Of a DNA stretch of 55,527 bases, positions 26,558 through 35,315 are shown piece after piece. The stretch is from Pseudomonas japonica (lineage in GTDB: Bacteria; Pseudomonadota; Gammaproteobacteria; Pseudomonadales; Pseudomonadaceae). The DNA is taken from the NCBI RefSeq assembly GCF_013522925.1, contig NZ_JAAMQU010000018.1:1-55527 (forward strand), given 5' to 3'. The number at the start of each line of letters is the position of its first letter. Positions within the stretch are counted from its first letter, which is position 1. The notes beneath the pieces are model-generated. The model did not search any database. It was given only the letters and a program-made list of their open reading frames with translations, and was not told the origin of the DNA. Position numbers and translations under genes: made by a program.

Positions 26558-28558
26558 CTACTTCCCTCGGCTGAGCCCGCCCAGCCGGCTCGAGATCGCC
26601 TGCATGCCTTGCCCCAGCTCGCGCAGGGCACTGGCATCGCGGGCGCCCTCCTCACTGGCCGTGTGAATCCGCACGGCCAGTTCGTTGATCTCATGGGTCA
26701 CATGGCTTTGCTGCTGCGCCGCCACGGCAATCTGCTGGGCCCGCTGCACGATGTCGTCGAAGCTGTTCACCGTGGTGCCCAAGGTACCCGACACGCCACT
26801 GGCCTGGTGCACCGCTTCACGGGTGCGCTCGGCACCGTTCTGCATGGTGGTCACCGCCACCGTCGAAGCCTGGCGCAGCTGGGTGATCATCTCCTGGATC
26901 TCGTTGGCCGACGTTTGCGTACGGCCTGCCAGGGTGCGCACTTCGTCCGCCACCACGGCGAACCCTCGGCCCTGCTCCCCGGCACGCGCGGCTTCGATAG
27001 CGGCATTGAGCGCCAGCAGGTTGGTTTGCTCCGAGATGGACTTGATCACGTCCAGCACGCTCCCCACACGCTCGATGTCGGTGCCAAGCCGGGTGATCGC
27101 CCCCGCCGCACCATTGATGTCGCCGGCCAGCGCCTCGATCGACTGGCTGTTGCGGTGTACCTGTGTCTGCCCGTCCTGGGCGTCCAGTAGCGAACGGCGG
27201 GCAGTTTCCGAGCAGTCACTGGTATTGCGCGCCACTTCGCTGGCACTGGCGGACATTTCAGTCACCGCCGCAGCCAGCAGGGTGTTGTCTTCGCGCTGCG
27301 CTTCGGCCCGCTCGGCCAGCCCGCTGGACAAGTGGGCGAGCGCGTTGGCCTGGGCCTCCAGCGATACCGATTCGTCGGCGATCCGCTTGAGCATGTCGCG
27401 CAGGGAGCCCGCGTAGCGGTTCACCGCCGCGCGCAGCGCGCCGATTTCGTCGGCCCGGCGGATGTCCAGCTCGGTGGCACCCTGCCCGCCTTCGCCGAGG
27501 CGAGCGATCTGCGCGGTGGTTTCTTCCAGCTGCGACAGCAGCCGCTTGCCGGCGAACCAGGCCAGGCCCAGCAACACGGCCAGCAGTGGCAGCAGGAACA
27601 GCATCATTTGTTGGGTGAGCTCATTGGCCAGGCCCACTACCCGCGCCTGCGGTGTGACCAGGCCGATGCGCCAGCCCGTGCTTTCCATGGTTTCCAAGGT
27701 GACGTAGGCCGGCCCGCCCAAGCGGCCGTCTTCGTCCAGGTACAAGGTTGCAGGGGCGGTATTCTTGTTGCCGAGGCTGGCCGCTACCGGTTGCAGCCAA
27801 GGCATGGCCTTGGCCAGGTTGGCCATCGTCGGCAGGCTGCCTTTATCACCCTTGGCCTCGGGGAAGAACAGCACGTTGCCGCTTTGGTCCACCGCGAAGG
27901 CGTAACCACCCGTCACGTTGCCCTTGGCCTTGAGAAAGTCAGCCAGGCCGTCCAGCTTCAAGTCCACGGTGGCAACGCCGGCAAACGCACCATTGGCCTG
28001 GTACGGCACGCTGCAAGTGGTCATGGCCACGCCGCTGATCGGGTCCTGATACGCGTCGGACCATACACAGCGGCCACCGGGCGCCGTGCGTGCGCCGGTG
28101 TACCAGGCTTCGGCATGGTACGGGGCCGCCTGCGCGCCGTTGTACTCCTCGGAATAGTCCAGGCCGTTGCTGGCATTGCGCGCCCAGAAGAAACTGCGCC
28201 GCTCTATACCCGGGGTAAAGGCATTAGGCTCTGGCCACAGGCCGCCACCGGCGATGGCACGGTCACCCTGGCTGTCGATCACGCCCGGCAGGTTGGCCTT
28301 CACCAAGGCTTCATCGTGGGGAAGGCTCTGGGCCAGGTGCGCCACTGCGGCAGTGGTCCCTTCGATACGGTTGAGCTGCAACGCCAGCTGCCGGGTGATG
28401 GCGCTCGCGGACTGCTCCGCCGCCTCGGTGCCAGCTGCAATCAGCCTCGGCTTGCCGCCGATGGCCATCACCGCGTAGATCGCCAACGCGGTGAGCGCCA
28501 GCAGTGCCAGAATGCCGAAGGTCATGCGCCCGGCGATACGCGTAGGTAAAAGGGCCAT
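26558..28558 (-). CDS. Methyl-accepting chemotaxis protein with dCache sensor
   Basis: The transducer has 666 residues: TM1 at about 11-33, a periplasmic dCache-type sensor at 35-310, TM2 at about 318-340, HAMP, and a cytoplasmic signalling domain with hairpin tip sequence NLLALNAAIEAARAGEQGRG around residues 512-531. The sensor contains RRSFFWARNAS, GLDYSEEYN and WYTGARTAPGG. The ligand is not predictable with confidence. The ATG at 28558 sits behind GGAG and begins just before TM1. The longer frame from 28726 runs through the promoter region of the divergent toxin-antitoxin operon and is rejected. No CheW-binding C-terminal pentapeptide is seen. Confidence 0.87.
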   Translation of the reverse strand: MALLPTRIAGRMTFGILALLALTALAIYAVMAIGGKPRLIAAGTEAAEQSASAITRQLALQLNRIEGTTAAVAHLAQSLPHDEALVKANLPGVIDSQGDRAIAGGGLWPEPNAFTPGIERRSFFWARNASNGLDYSEEYNGAQAAPYHAEAWYTGARTAPGGRCVWSDAYQDPISGVAMTTCSVPYQANGAFAGVATVDLKLDGLADFLKAKGNVTGGYAFAVDQSGNVLFFPEAKGDKGSLPTMANLAKAMPWLQPVAASLGNKNTAPATLYLDEDGRLGGPAYVTLETMESTGWRIGLVTPQARVVGLANELTQQMMLFLLPLLAVLLGLAWFAGKRLLSQLEETTAQIARLGEGGQGATELDIRRADEIGALRAAVNRYAGSLRDMLKRIADESVSLEAQANALAHLSSGLAERAEAQREDNTLLAAAVTEMSASASEVARNTSDCSETARRSLLDAQDGQTQVHRNSQSIEALAGDINGAAGAITRLGTDIERVGSVLDVIKSISEQTNLLALNAAIEAARAGEQGRGFAVVADEVRTLAGRTQTSANEIQEMITQLRQASTVAVTTMQNGAERTREAVHQASGVSGTLGTTVNSFDDIVQRAQQIAVAAQQQSHVTHEINELAVRIHTASEEGARDASALRELGQGMQAISSRLGGLSRGK

Positions 28559-28712
28559 AGGGGGCTCCAGAACAAGGGGTGTCTGGACGGTGTTACGGCT
28601 GCGGTTGGCAAAGGTTGAGGGTGCGCGGCGGGAGTTGGCGTGGCGGGGCGACGGGCGGGTATGGGTGGTAGGCGACACGCTATCCAAACCACCGAAGTGC
28701 TTGGCAAAATCT

Positions 28713-28745
28713 ATCATTTGGAGCAAACTAAACCTATCAAATGAT
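28713..28745. promoter_or_regulatory. Inverted repeat, probable operator of the xre-res operon
   Basis: ATCATTTG (28713-28720) and CAAATGAT (28738-28745) form a perfect 8-bp inverted repeat with a 17-base spacer. It ends 22 bases before the antitoxin ATG. Antitoxins of this family repress their own operon, so this is the likely binding site. Confidence 0.55.
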
Positions 28746-28767
28746 TAGAGCGATATCAGGAACCATT

Positions 28768-29217
28768 ATGGACATCTCATCGCGCATCTATCACCCTGTC
28801 CCACCCATTCGGCCGGGCTTGTGGTACAGCCTTGGCATTCCGGAGCGGGGAGAACCGCTCTATCGGGCCTTGCATGAAGGCTTCTCCGTTTCAGTATTGG
28901 ATCATCTATCTGTTGCCATCGGCGTTGCCAAGAATGCTTTGGCCTCGTATGCATTGATCCCTCCCGCCACGTTGCAACGCCGATTGAAAAGCAAGCGCTT
29001 CAACACTGAGGAAAGTGATCGCTTGTACCGGCTGGCTCAAATATTGAGTGCGGCTTTCGAATTGTTCGAGGGTGACGAAGTAGCCACTCGGCATTGGCTA
29101 TCCGAGCCAGTGCGGGGCCTGGGTGGGCGACGCCCGATCGAGATGGCGCGAACCTCGGCGGAAACAACTGCTGTGCTGGACCTCATTGGGCGCTTGGAGC
29201 ATGGGGTAATCGCGTGA
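28768..29217 (+). CDS. xre: Xre/MbcA/ParS-type antitoxin (RES-Xre module)
   Basis: The antitoxin has 149 residues. A helix-turn-helix-like region (about 40-100, including VSVLDHLSVAIGVAKNALAS) is followed by a C-terminal MbcA/ParS domain (about 95-149, with FEGDEVATRHWLSEPVRGLG and RRPIEM). The family neutralises a RES toxin by covering its active site and represses the operon. I prefer the ATG at 28768 because AGGAA precedes it by about 7 bases; the ATG at 28741 overlaps the operator-like repeat. The stop overlaps the toxin start as GTGA. Named at family level after the P. putida system. Confidence 0.87.
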   Translation: MDISSRIYHPVPPIRPGLWYSLGIPERGEPLYRALHEGFSVSVLDHLSVAIGVAKNALASYALIPPATLQRRLKSKRFNTEESDRLYRLAQILSAAFELFEGDEVATRHWLSEPVRGLGGRRPIEMARTSAETTAVLDLIGRLEHGVIA

Positions 29218-29675
29218 CCCGGATTTATCGCCTGGTGAAGAAAAAATGGAGCGCACATGCATTCGATGGAGAGGCAGCCAAACGTTATGGCGGTCGGTGG
29301 AACAGCAAAGGTTTAGCGTGCGTATACGGCGCGGGTAGCGAATCGCTGGCTCTTCTGGAGGTTCTTGCACATTTGAGCGACGCTGAACTGGCCCATCACT
29401 ATGCGATGTTCGAGATGGAGGTCGATGACGACCTGGTGCTCTACGCCGATATAACTGAACTGCCCAATAACTGGCGAGCCGAACCCGCTCCATTGGAAAC
29501 TGCAAGCCATGGCGATACCTGGCTAGCCTCCGGCCAGAGTCTTGCCCTTGGGCTACCCAGTGTTATTGTGCCGCGCGAATGGAATTACCTGCTTGATATT
29601 GACCATCCTGCGTTTGCCAAGGCTGCGTCAGGAGCACGGCTGCTGGATTTCGATCTGGACACTCGGTTGCTATAG
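29214..29675 (+). CDS. res: RES-domain toxin (NAD+-degrading)
   Basis: The toxin has 153 residues and starts with a GTG that overlaps the antitoxin stop. RES toxins deplete cellular NAD+ and halt growth. The expected active-site residues are present with the same spacing as in the characterised P. putida toxin: Arg28 (GGRWN), Tyr38 (CVYG) and Glu49 (ALLEV). The family end-motif SVIVPREWNYLLDIDHP is also intact, so the toxin looks functional. It is followed within five bases by the stop of the convergent AEC permease pseudogene. Confidence 0.88.
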   Translation: MTRIYRLVKKKWSAHAFDGEAAKRYGGRWNSKGLACVYGAGSESLALLEVLAHLSDAELAHHYAMFEMEVDDDLVLYADITELPNNWRAEPAPLETASHGDTWLASGQSLALGLPSVIVPREWNYLLDIDHPAFAKAASGARLLDFDLDTRLL

Positions 29676-29679
29676 AGCC

Positions 29680-30609
29680 TCAACCCCCAATCCACACGAT
29701 ACACGCCGACAACGTGACCACGGACCCCAGCGTGGACAGCAGAATCACCCGGGAGATAGTGCCGGCTTCACGCTTATGGTATTCGGCGATCATGAACGGC
29801 CCCGTGCCGGTAGGCAGCGCGCTCAGCAGCAGCGCCGAGTGGGCCCACAGCGGGGGCAGCACGAACACCTTGAAGGCCAGTCAGCCGGTGATCAGTGGCT
29901 GGCCCACCAGGTTGAGCAGCACCAGTGGCCAGGCACTCTGGCTGGCCGGCTTGCCCGGGCGGGCGAGGAACAACCCCAGTGAGATGAGCGCGCAGGGCGT
30001 GGTCGCCGCTGCCAGCATGTCCAGCAGCTGGGTGACCGGCGCTGCCAGCCCCAGGCCAGTACTGGCCCAGAACGCGCCTGCCACGGGTGTGACCACCAGC
30101 GGGTTTTTCAACAGCGCCGTCGTGACGGCCAAGCCCGCCCGCGCTAGGTTCGGCTCCGCTTGCAAGCCCACTTCCACCAGCGTGACGGCCACCGCAAAGA
30201 GCACGCATACCACGATCAGCGATGAGATAAGGGCCGGCTCCAGCCCCGAAGGGCCCAGGACCATCAGGCACAACGGTATGCCGATATACCCGGTGTTGGC
30301 ATACGCCGCGCTGAGGCCATCAATGCTGCCCTCCACCAGGCGCTTGCCCCGGGCGACTTTCCAGGCCAGCGTGCCGAAAAACACCGCCATGCAGCCCAGC
30401 CCGAAACTAAGGATAAAGCCCGGCTGCCAGATCTGCGCCCACACCGCCGTCGCGGTCACCTTGAACAGCAGCGCCGGCAGGCACAGCCACACCACCAGTT
30501 TGTTCAGTTCCGACGCCGCATGCTCGCCCAGGCGGCGGGTGCGCCCGGAGGCATAGCCGAGCAGGATTAAAGAAAAGATGGGGGCGATTACAACAAGTAC
30601 GGTGTTCAT
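29680..30609 (-). pseudogene. AEC-family permease interrupted by in-frame TGA
   Basis: The minus-strand frame encodes an auxin-efflux-carrier-type permease: MNTVLVVIAPIFSLILLGYA at the start, LSAAYANTGYIGIPLC in the middle. At codon 243 the reading GQPLITG is followed by TGA (29881-29883), and the same frame continues LAFKVFVLPPLWAHSALLLS to the natural stop at 29680. The repaired protein would have 309 residues, the usual AEC length. A Trp (TGG) is the simplest ancestral codon. The truncated product would lack the last two to three membrane helices. This is the second TGG-to-TGA interruption in the window. Confidence 0.83.
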
Positions 30610-30655
30610 TCAGGTAGCCATATCCAGGGACAGCCGAGCCTAGGGCAGGCCCTGC

Positions 30656-30669
30656 CGGTTTGTAAACCG
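30656..30669. promoter_or_regulatory. Palindrome between the AEC and pim-type genes
   Basis: CGGTTTGTAAACCG is a perfect 6-2-6 inverted repeat, 47 bases before the AEC start and 141 before the pimF-like start. Adjacent GGCAG/CTGCC forms a second small inverted repeat. It could serve either divergent gene. Confidence 0.4.
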
Positions 30670-30810
30670 CTCAAGGGCACGGGTTCTGCGCCACCTATGT
30701 AGCCGTGCGGTATGCCTTCCTCGATTAGGTACCTCATAAACCCAGTGAATAGCGGTGTGATTGTTTTGCGCAGCGGTCTAGGGTTGCAAAAAAACAACAG
30801 GAGGTGCGGC

Positions 30811-32916
30811 ATGGCGGCGCAAGTGCGATTCCAGCAGTCAGGCAACCTGGGGTGGATCACCCTCGACAACCCCCCGGTCAACGCTCTCAGCCAGCCGCTC
30901 CGTGCTGGCCTGATGGCAGCGCTTGAGCAAGCCGCGCAAGCCTCAGGCCTTGATGCGCTGCTGTTGCTGGGCACGGGCCGACTGTTCTGCGCCGGCGCCG
31001 ACATCAAGGAATTCAGTGCGCCGCCCATGGTCCCCGCCCTACCCGACGTGATCGCTGCTGTAGAGGCCTTCAGCAAGCCGGTGATCGCGGTGCTGCATGG
31101 CAGCGCCCTCGGTGGCGGGTTGGAGCTGGCATTGGGCGCGCACTACCGCATCGCCACCGCCGATACATCGCTGGGCCTGCCCGAAGTGAAGCTGGGGCTG
31201 CTGCCGGGTGCCGGTGGTACCCAGCGGCTACCCCGTGTGGTCGGTGTGCCCAAGGCGCTGGACATGATCGTCAGCGGCGCCCCTATCAGTGGTGAAGCAG
31301 CCTTGGCCGCCGGGCTGGTCGATACCCTTTATGAGGGTGATGCGGTGCAGGCGGGTACAGGCTATGCCCGCAAACTGCTCAGCCAGGGAGGCGGGGTGCG
31401 CCGCACCGGTGAACGCACCGCAGCCCTGGAGGGCAATGACCCGGAAGCATTCTTCTCGGAACAGAAGGTCAGCGTAGAGAAACGCTATCCGGGCCTTTAT
31501 TCCCCGTTGCGCTGCGTGATGGCGGTGCAAGCCTCGGTTCAGCTGCCGCTGGCCGAGGGGTTGAAACGCGAGCGTGAGCTGTTCATGGAATGCCTGCAGT
31601 CCCCGCAACGGGCCGGGTTGGTGCACGCCTTCTTCGCGGAGCGTGAAGCGAGCAAGGTGCCGGGCGTTACCGCGGACACACGCCCCCGCTCCGTTGAGCA
31701 CGTTGCCGTGGTGGGCGGCGGCACCATGGGCGTCGGGATTGCGCTGTGCTTCGCCAACGCGGGGCTGCCGGTGAAGCTGCTGGAAGTGAATGAAACAGCC
31801 CTTGCCCGCGCCGTGCAGCGTGCATGCGACACCTACGCCGCCAGCGTGAAGCGCGGCAGTTTGAGCGTCACTGATATGGAGCAGCGCCTTAGCTTGATCG
31901 AAGGCGTTACCGATTACGCCGCCTTGGCCGATGTCGACGTCGTGGTTGAGGCGGTGTTCGAGGACATGGCGGTGAAGCATCGAGTGTTCGAAACACTGGA
32001 CGCGGTGTGCAAGCCCGGCGCCCTCCTCGCCTCCAATACGTCCTCCCTGGACCTGAACGAAATCGCCACTGCCACGCGCCGGCCAGAGGACGTGATCGGC
32101 CTGCATTTCTTCAGCCCCGCCAACGTGATGCGCCTGCTTGAGGTGGTACGTGGTGCTCGCACGTCACCCGAAGCGTTGGCCACCGGGCTTGCGTTGGGCA
32201 AGCGGCTGAAAAAGGTAAGCGCCGTAGTGGGTGTGTGCGATGGCTTCGTGGGCAATCGCATGCTGTTCCAGTACGGGCGTGAGGCGGAGTTCCTGCTCGA
32301 GGAAGGTGCCACGCCCGAACAGGTTGACGCAGCGCTGCGTAGCTTTGGCATGGCCATGGGGCCGTTTGCCATGCGTGACCTATCGGGGCTGGACATCGGC
32401 ATGGCGATCCGCAACCGCCAGCGACAGCAACTGCCCCCGAACTACCCGTTGCCTTGCCTGCTGGACCTGCTGTTCGAAAAAGGCATGCTGGGGCAAAAAA
32501 CCGGCTGTGGCTTCTACCGCTACGAAGCCGGCGCCCGCACGCCCCTGCCTAACCCTGAGCTGCCCGCACTGCTCCAGGCCGCTTCCCGCCAGCAAGGCGT
32601 GGAGCGGCGCGCCTTGAGCGATGAATACATCCTGGACCGAACCCTCCTGGCCTTGGTGAACGAGGGCGCGAAGCTGCTGGACGAAGGCATCGCCCTGCGC
32701 GCCAGCGACATCGACCTGATCTACCTCAACGGCTATGGCTTCCCGGCATTTCGCGGCGGCCCGATGTTCTACGCCGACACGTTGGGCCTGGGCACCGCGC
32801 TGGAGCGCATCGAAGCCTTCCATCGCGAGCTTGGCGCCTGGTGGGAGCCTGCGCCATTGCTGCAGCGGCTGGCCCACGAAGGCGGCACTTTTACCGGCAA
32901 GGGGGCCAGCGCATGA
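30811..32916 (+). CDS. Enoyl-CoA hydratase / 3-hydroxyacyl-CoA dehydrogenase (PimF/FadB-like)
   Basis: The multifunctional beta-oxidation enzyme has 701 residues. The crotonase domain (1-190) has LFCAGADIKEF and ALGGGLELALGAHYRIA forming the oxyanion hole, and GLPEVKLGLLPGAGGTQRLP. The dehydrogenase domain begins near 297 with the NAD motif VVGGGTMGVGIALCFANAG, and contains ASNTSSL and GLHFFSPANVM, which carries the catalytic His. AGGAGG precedes the ATG at 30811. The following thiolase start overlaps its stop. Gene order PimF-PimB-PimC-PimD, as in Rhodopseudomonas palustris, suggests degradation of pimelate or other dicarboxylic or branched acids. Confidence 0.85.
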   Translation: MAAQVRFQQSGNLGWITLDNPPVNALSQPLRAGLMAALEQAAQASGLDALLLLGTGRLFCAGADIKEFSAPPMVPALPDVIAAVEAFSKPVIAVLHGSALGGGLELALGAHYRIATADTSLGLPEVKLGLLPGAGGTQRLPRVVGVPKALDMIVSGAPISGEAALAAGLVDTLYEGDAVQAGTGYARKLLSQGGGVRRTGERTAALEGNDPEAFFSEQKVSVEKRYPGLYSPLRCVMAVQASVQLPLAEGLKRERELFMECLQSPQRAGLVHAFFAEREASKVPGVTADTRPRSVEHVAVVGGGTMGVGIALCFANAGLPVKLLEVNETALARAVQRACDTYAASVKRGSLSVTDMEQRLSLIEGVTDYAALADVDVVVEAVFEDMAVKHRVFETLDAVCKPGALLASNTSSLDLNEIATATRRPEDVIGLHFFSPANVMRLLEVVRGARTSPEALATGLALGKRLKKVSAVVGVCDGFVGNRMLFQYGREAEFLLEEGATPEQVDAALRSFGMAMGPFAMRDLSGLDIGMAIRNRQRQQLPPNYPLPCLLDLLFEKGMLGQKTGCGFYRYEAGARTPLPNPELPALLQAASRQQGVERRALSDEYILDRTLLALVNEGAKLLDEGIALRASDIDLIYLNGYGFPAFRGGPMFYADTLGLGTALERIEAFHRELGAWWEPAPLLQRLAHEGGTFTGKGASA

Positions 32917-34094
32917 ACGACGCCGTTATCGTTTCAACCGCTCGCACCGCCATCGGCAAGGCGTTCCGTGGCGCGTTCAATAATACTCACGGCGCCGTAC
33001 TGGCTGGCCATGTGGTCAGCCATGCGCTGGCCCGCGTAGACCTGGACCCGTCCCTGGTCGAAGACTGCGTGCTCGGTTGCGGCCTGCCCGAGGGCGCCAC
33101 CGGCAAGAACATCGCCCGATTGGCGGCCGTGCGCGCCGGGTTGCCGTTGAGCGTGGGCGGCGCCACTGTGAACCGCTTTTGCGGCTCGGGCCTGCAAGCG
33201 ATCGCCCAGGCTGCTCATTACATTCGGGCCGAGGGGGTAGCCGCCATGATCGCGGGCGGGGTGGAATCGATCAGCCTGGTACAGCCCACGCTGAATGCGA
33301 ACGGGATACAGGAGGCCGGCTTGTATCAGTTGAAACCCGACCTCTGGCTGCCCATGATCGACACCGCGGACATCGTCGCCCAGCGATACGGCATCAGCCG
33401 CCAGGCCCAGGACGAATACGCCCTGCTCAGCCAGCAGCGCACGGCCGCTGCTCAGCAGGCCGGGTGCTTCGATGCCGAGATCGTGCCGCTGGCCAGCGTG
33501 CGCCAAGTGACCGACAAGGCCAGTGGAAAAACACGAGAAGAAGCGGTGACCCTGACCCAGGATGAATGCAGCCGTGCATCCACCACCCTCGAGGCATTGG
33601 CGGCGCTGGCACCGGTGCGCGGTCCCGATCAGTTCGTCACTGCCGGCAACGCCAGTCAACTGTCGGACGGCGCCAGCGCTTGCCTGGTAATGGACAGCCG
33701 CGTTGCCGCACAACAGAACCTTGCCCCGCTGGGCATCGTGCGCGGCTTTGCGGTGGCCGGCTGCGAGCCGGACGAAATGGGCATCGGCCCGGTGTATGCC
33801 GTGCCCAAACTGCTCAAGCGCCACGGCCTGACCGTGAACGACATTGACCTGTGGGAGCTGAACGAGGCGTTCGCCTCCCAGGTGATCTATTGCCGCGACC
33901 GCCTCGGCATTGACCCTTCGAAGCTGAACGTAAATGGCGGCTCCATTGCCATCGGCCATCCCTATGGCATGACCGGCGCCCGCATGGTCGGCCATGCCCT
34001 GCTCGAAGGGCGGCGACGCGGCGCGCGCTATGTCGTCGTCACCATGTGCATCGCCGGCGGCATGGGTGCCGCGGGCCTGTTCGAAATTGCCTGA
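32913..34094 (+). CDS. Acetyl-CoA C-acyltransferase (thiolase; PimB-like)
   Basis: The thiolase has 393 residues, the standard length. The nucleophile is Cys90 (NRFCGSG), with His349 (AIGHPYG) and Cys379 (VTMCIAGGMGAA) completing the active site. It cleaves 3-oxoacyl-CoA to acetyl-CoA and a shortened acyl-CoA. The start overlaps the previous stop by four bases (ATGA), so the enzymes of the last beta-oxidation steps are made together. Confidence 0.9.
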   Translation: MNDAVIVSTARTAIGKAFRGAFNNTHGAVLAGHVVSHALARVDLDPSLVEDCVLGCGLPEGATGKNIARLAAVRAGLPLSVGGATVNRFCGSGLQAIAQAAHYIRAEGVAAMIAGGVESISLVQPTLNANGIQEAGLYQLKPDLWLPMIDTADIVAQRYGISRQAQDEYALLSQQRTAAAQQAGCFDAEIVPLASVRQVTDKASGKTREEAVTLTQDECSRASTTLEALAALAPVRGPDQFVTAGNASQLSDGASACLVMDSRVAAQQNLAPLGIVRGFAVAGCEPDEMGIGPVYAVPKLLKRHGLTVNDIDLWELNEAFASQVIYCRDRLGIDPSKLNVNGGSIAIGHPYGMTGARMVGHALLEGRRRGARYVVVTMCIAGGMGAAGLFEIA

Positions 34095-34109
34095 CCACAC
34101 GGGGTAGAC

Positions 34110-35306
34110 ATGGACATTCATTACACCGAGCAACAACAGCAGTTTCGCCAGGAGGTAGAGGCGTTTCTGGCTAAGCAATTGCCAGCGCCTATTGCCCGCA
34201 AGGTATTGCTGGGCAAACGCCTGGCCAAGGCAGACATGCAAGCCTGGCACGCCATCCTCGCGGCCAAGGGCTGGCTGGCCAACAGTTGGCCGGCCGAACT
34301 GGGCGGTACAGGCTGGGACCCGATCCAGAAGCACATTTTCGACGAAGCCTGCGCGGCGGCTGGCGCGCCTCGGATAGTCCCGTTCGGGGTGAACATGGTG
34401 GCCCCGGTGATCATCCGCTTTGGCACCCAGGCGCAGCGGGACTTCTACCTGCCGCGCATACTCTCGGGCGAGCACTGGTGGTGCCAGGGCTACTCGGAGC
34501 CCGGCGCCGGCTCGGACCTCGCCAACCTGAAAACCCGCGCGGTGCGTGAGGGCGAGCATTACATCGTCAATGGCCAGAAAACCTGGACCACCCTTGGCCA
34601 GTACGCCAACTGGATTTTCTGCCTGGTGCGCACCGATGCCCAGGCACAGCCGCAGCGTGGCATCTCTTTCCTGCTGATCGACATGGCCACGCCGGGCATC
34701 ACCGTACGGCCGATCATCACTCTGGACGGCGAGCACGAAGTCAACGAAGTGTTCTTCGACAATGTACGGGTGCCGGCGGCCAACCTGGTAGGTGAAGAAA
34801 ACCAGGGCTGGACCTGCGCCAAGTACCTGCTCACCCATGAACGCACCGGGCTGGCCGGCATTGGTACGTCCAAGGCTGCCCTGCGCCAGCTCAAAAAAGT
34901 GGCGACCCAGGCGCAGAGCGGCGGCAAGCCCTTGCTCGACGACCCGCTGTTCCGTGCCCAGGTCGCGGACGTGGAGATGCAACTGCGGGCCATCGAGATC
35001 AGCACCTTGCGCATCTGCGCAGCGGCCAACAATGGCGGCGTGCCGGGTAGCGAAAGCTCGATCCTCAAGGTAAAGGGCACCGAGATCCGCCAGGCGATTT
35101 CCCACTTGTTGCGCAAAGCCATCGGCCCCTATGCCCTGCCACTGGTAGAGGAAGAGATGGAGCTGAATGACAGCGAACCGCCGCTTTATATCGAGGACAG
35201 CGCACCGCTGGCCAGCGAGTATTTCAACCTGCGCAAGCTGTCGATCTTCGGCGGGTCCAACGAGATCCAGAAAAACATCGTCACCAAAATGATTCTAGAA
35301 CTCTAG
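34110..35306 (+). CDS. Acyl-CoA dehydrogenase (PimC-like, large subunit)
   Basis: The flavoprotein has 398 residues and complete acyl-CoA dehydrogenase architecture: helical N-terminal domain with ELGGTGWDPIQKHIF, middle strand domain with WCQGYSEPGAGSDLA, and C-terminal helical domain ending FGGSNEIQKNIVTKM. It resembles the large subunit of pimeloyl-CoA dehydrogenase (PimC), which introduces the alpha-beta double bond. It lies 15 bases after the thiolase and 9 before the paired dehydrogenase. The exact substrate chain length is not shown by sequence. Confidence 0.86.
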   Translation: MDIHYTEQQQQFRQEVEAFLAKQLPAPIARKVLLGKRLAKADMQAWHAILAAKGWLANSWPAELGGTGWDPIQKHIFDEACAAAGAPRIVPFGVNMVAPVIIRFGTQAQRDFYLPRILSGEHWWCQGYSEPGAGSDLANLKTRAVREGEHYIVNGQKTWTTLGQYANWIFCLVRTDAQAQPQRGISFLLIDMATPGITVRPIITLDGEHEVNEVFFDNVRVPAANLVGEENQGWTCAKYLLTHERTGLAGIGTSKAALRQLKKVATQAQSGGKPLLDDPLFRAQVADVEMQLRAIEISTLRICAAANNGGVPGSESSILKVKGTEIRQAISHLLRKAIGPYALPLVEEEMELNDSEPPLYIEDSAPLASEYFNLRKLSIFGGSNEIQKNIVTKMILEL

Positions 35307-35315
35307 GGGCGCGCC

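Noticed and set aside
5202..30609. Reassignment of UGA to Trp or selenocysteine to explain the two internal TGA codons
   Set aside because: Many intact genes here end in TGA (for example the amine oxidase, the antitoxin and both transketolase subunits), and no selenocysteine insertion element is seen near either site.
32934..35105. Minus-strand open frame of 723 codons across the thiolase and acyl-CoA dehydrogenase genes
   Set aside because: It lies opposite two genes with complete active-site motifs; long antisense frames are common at this GC content and this one has no recognisable domain or ribosome binding site.
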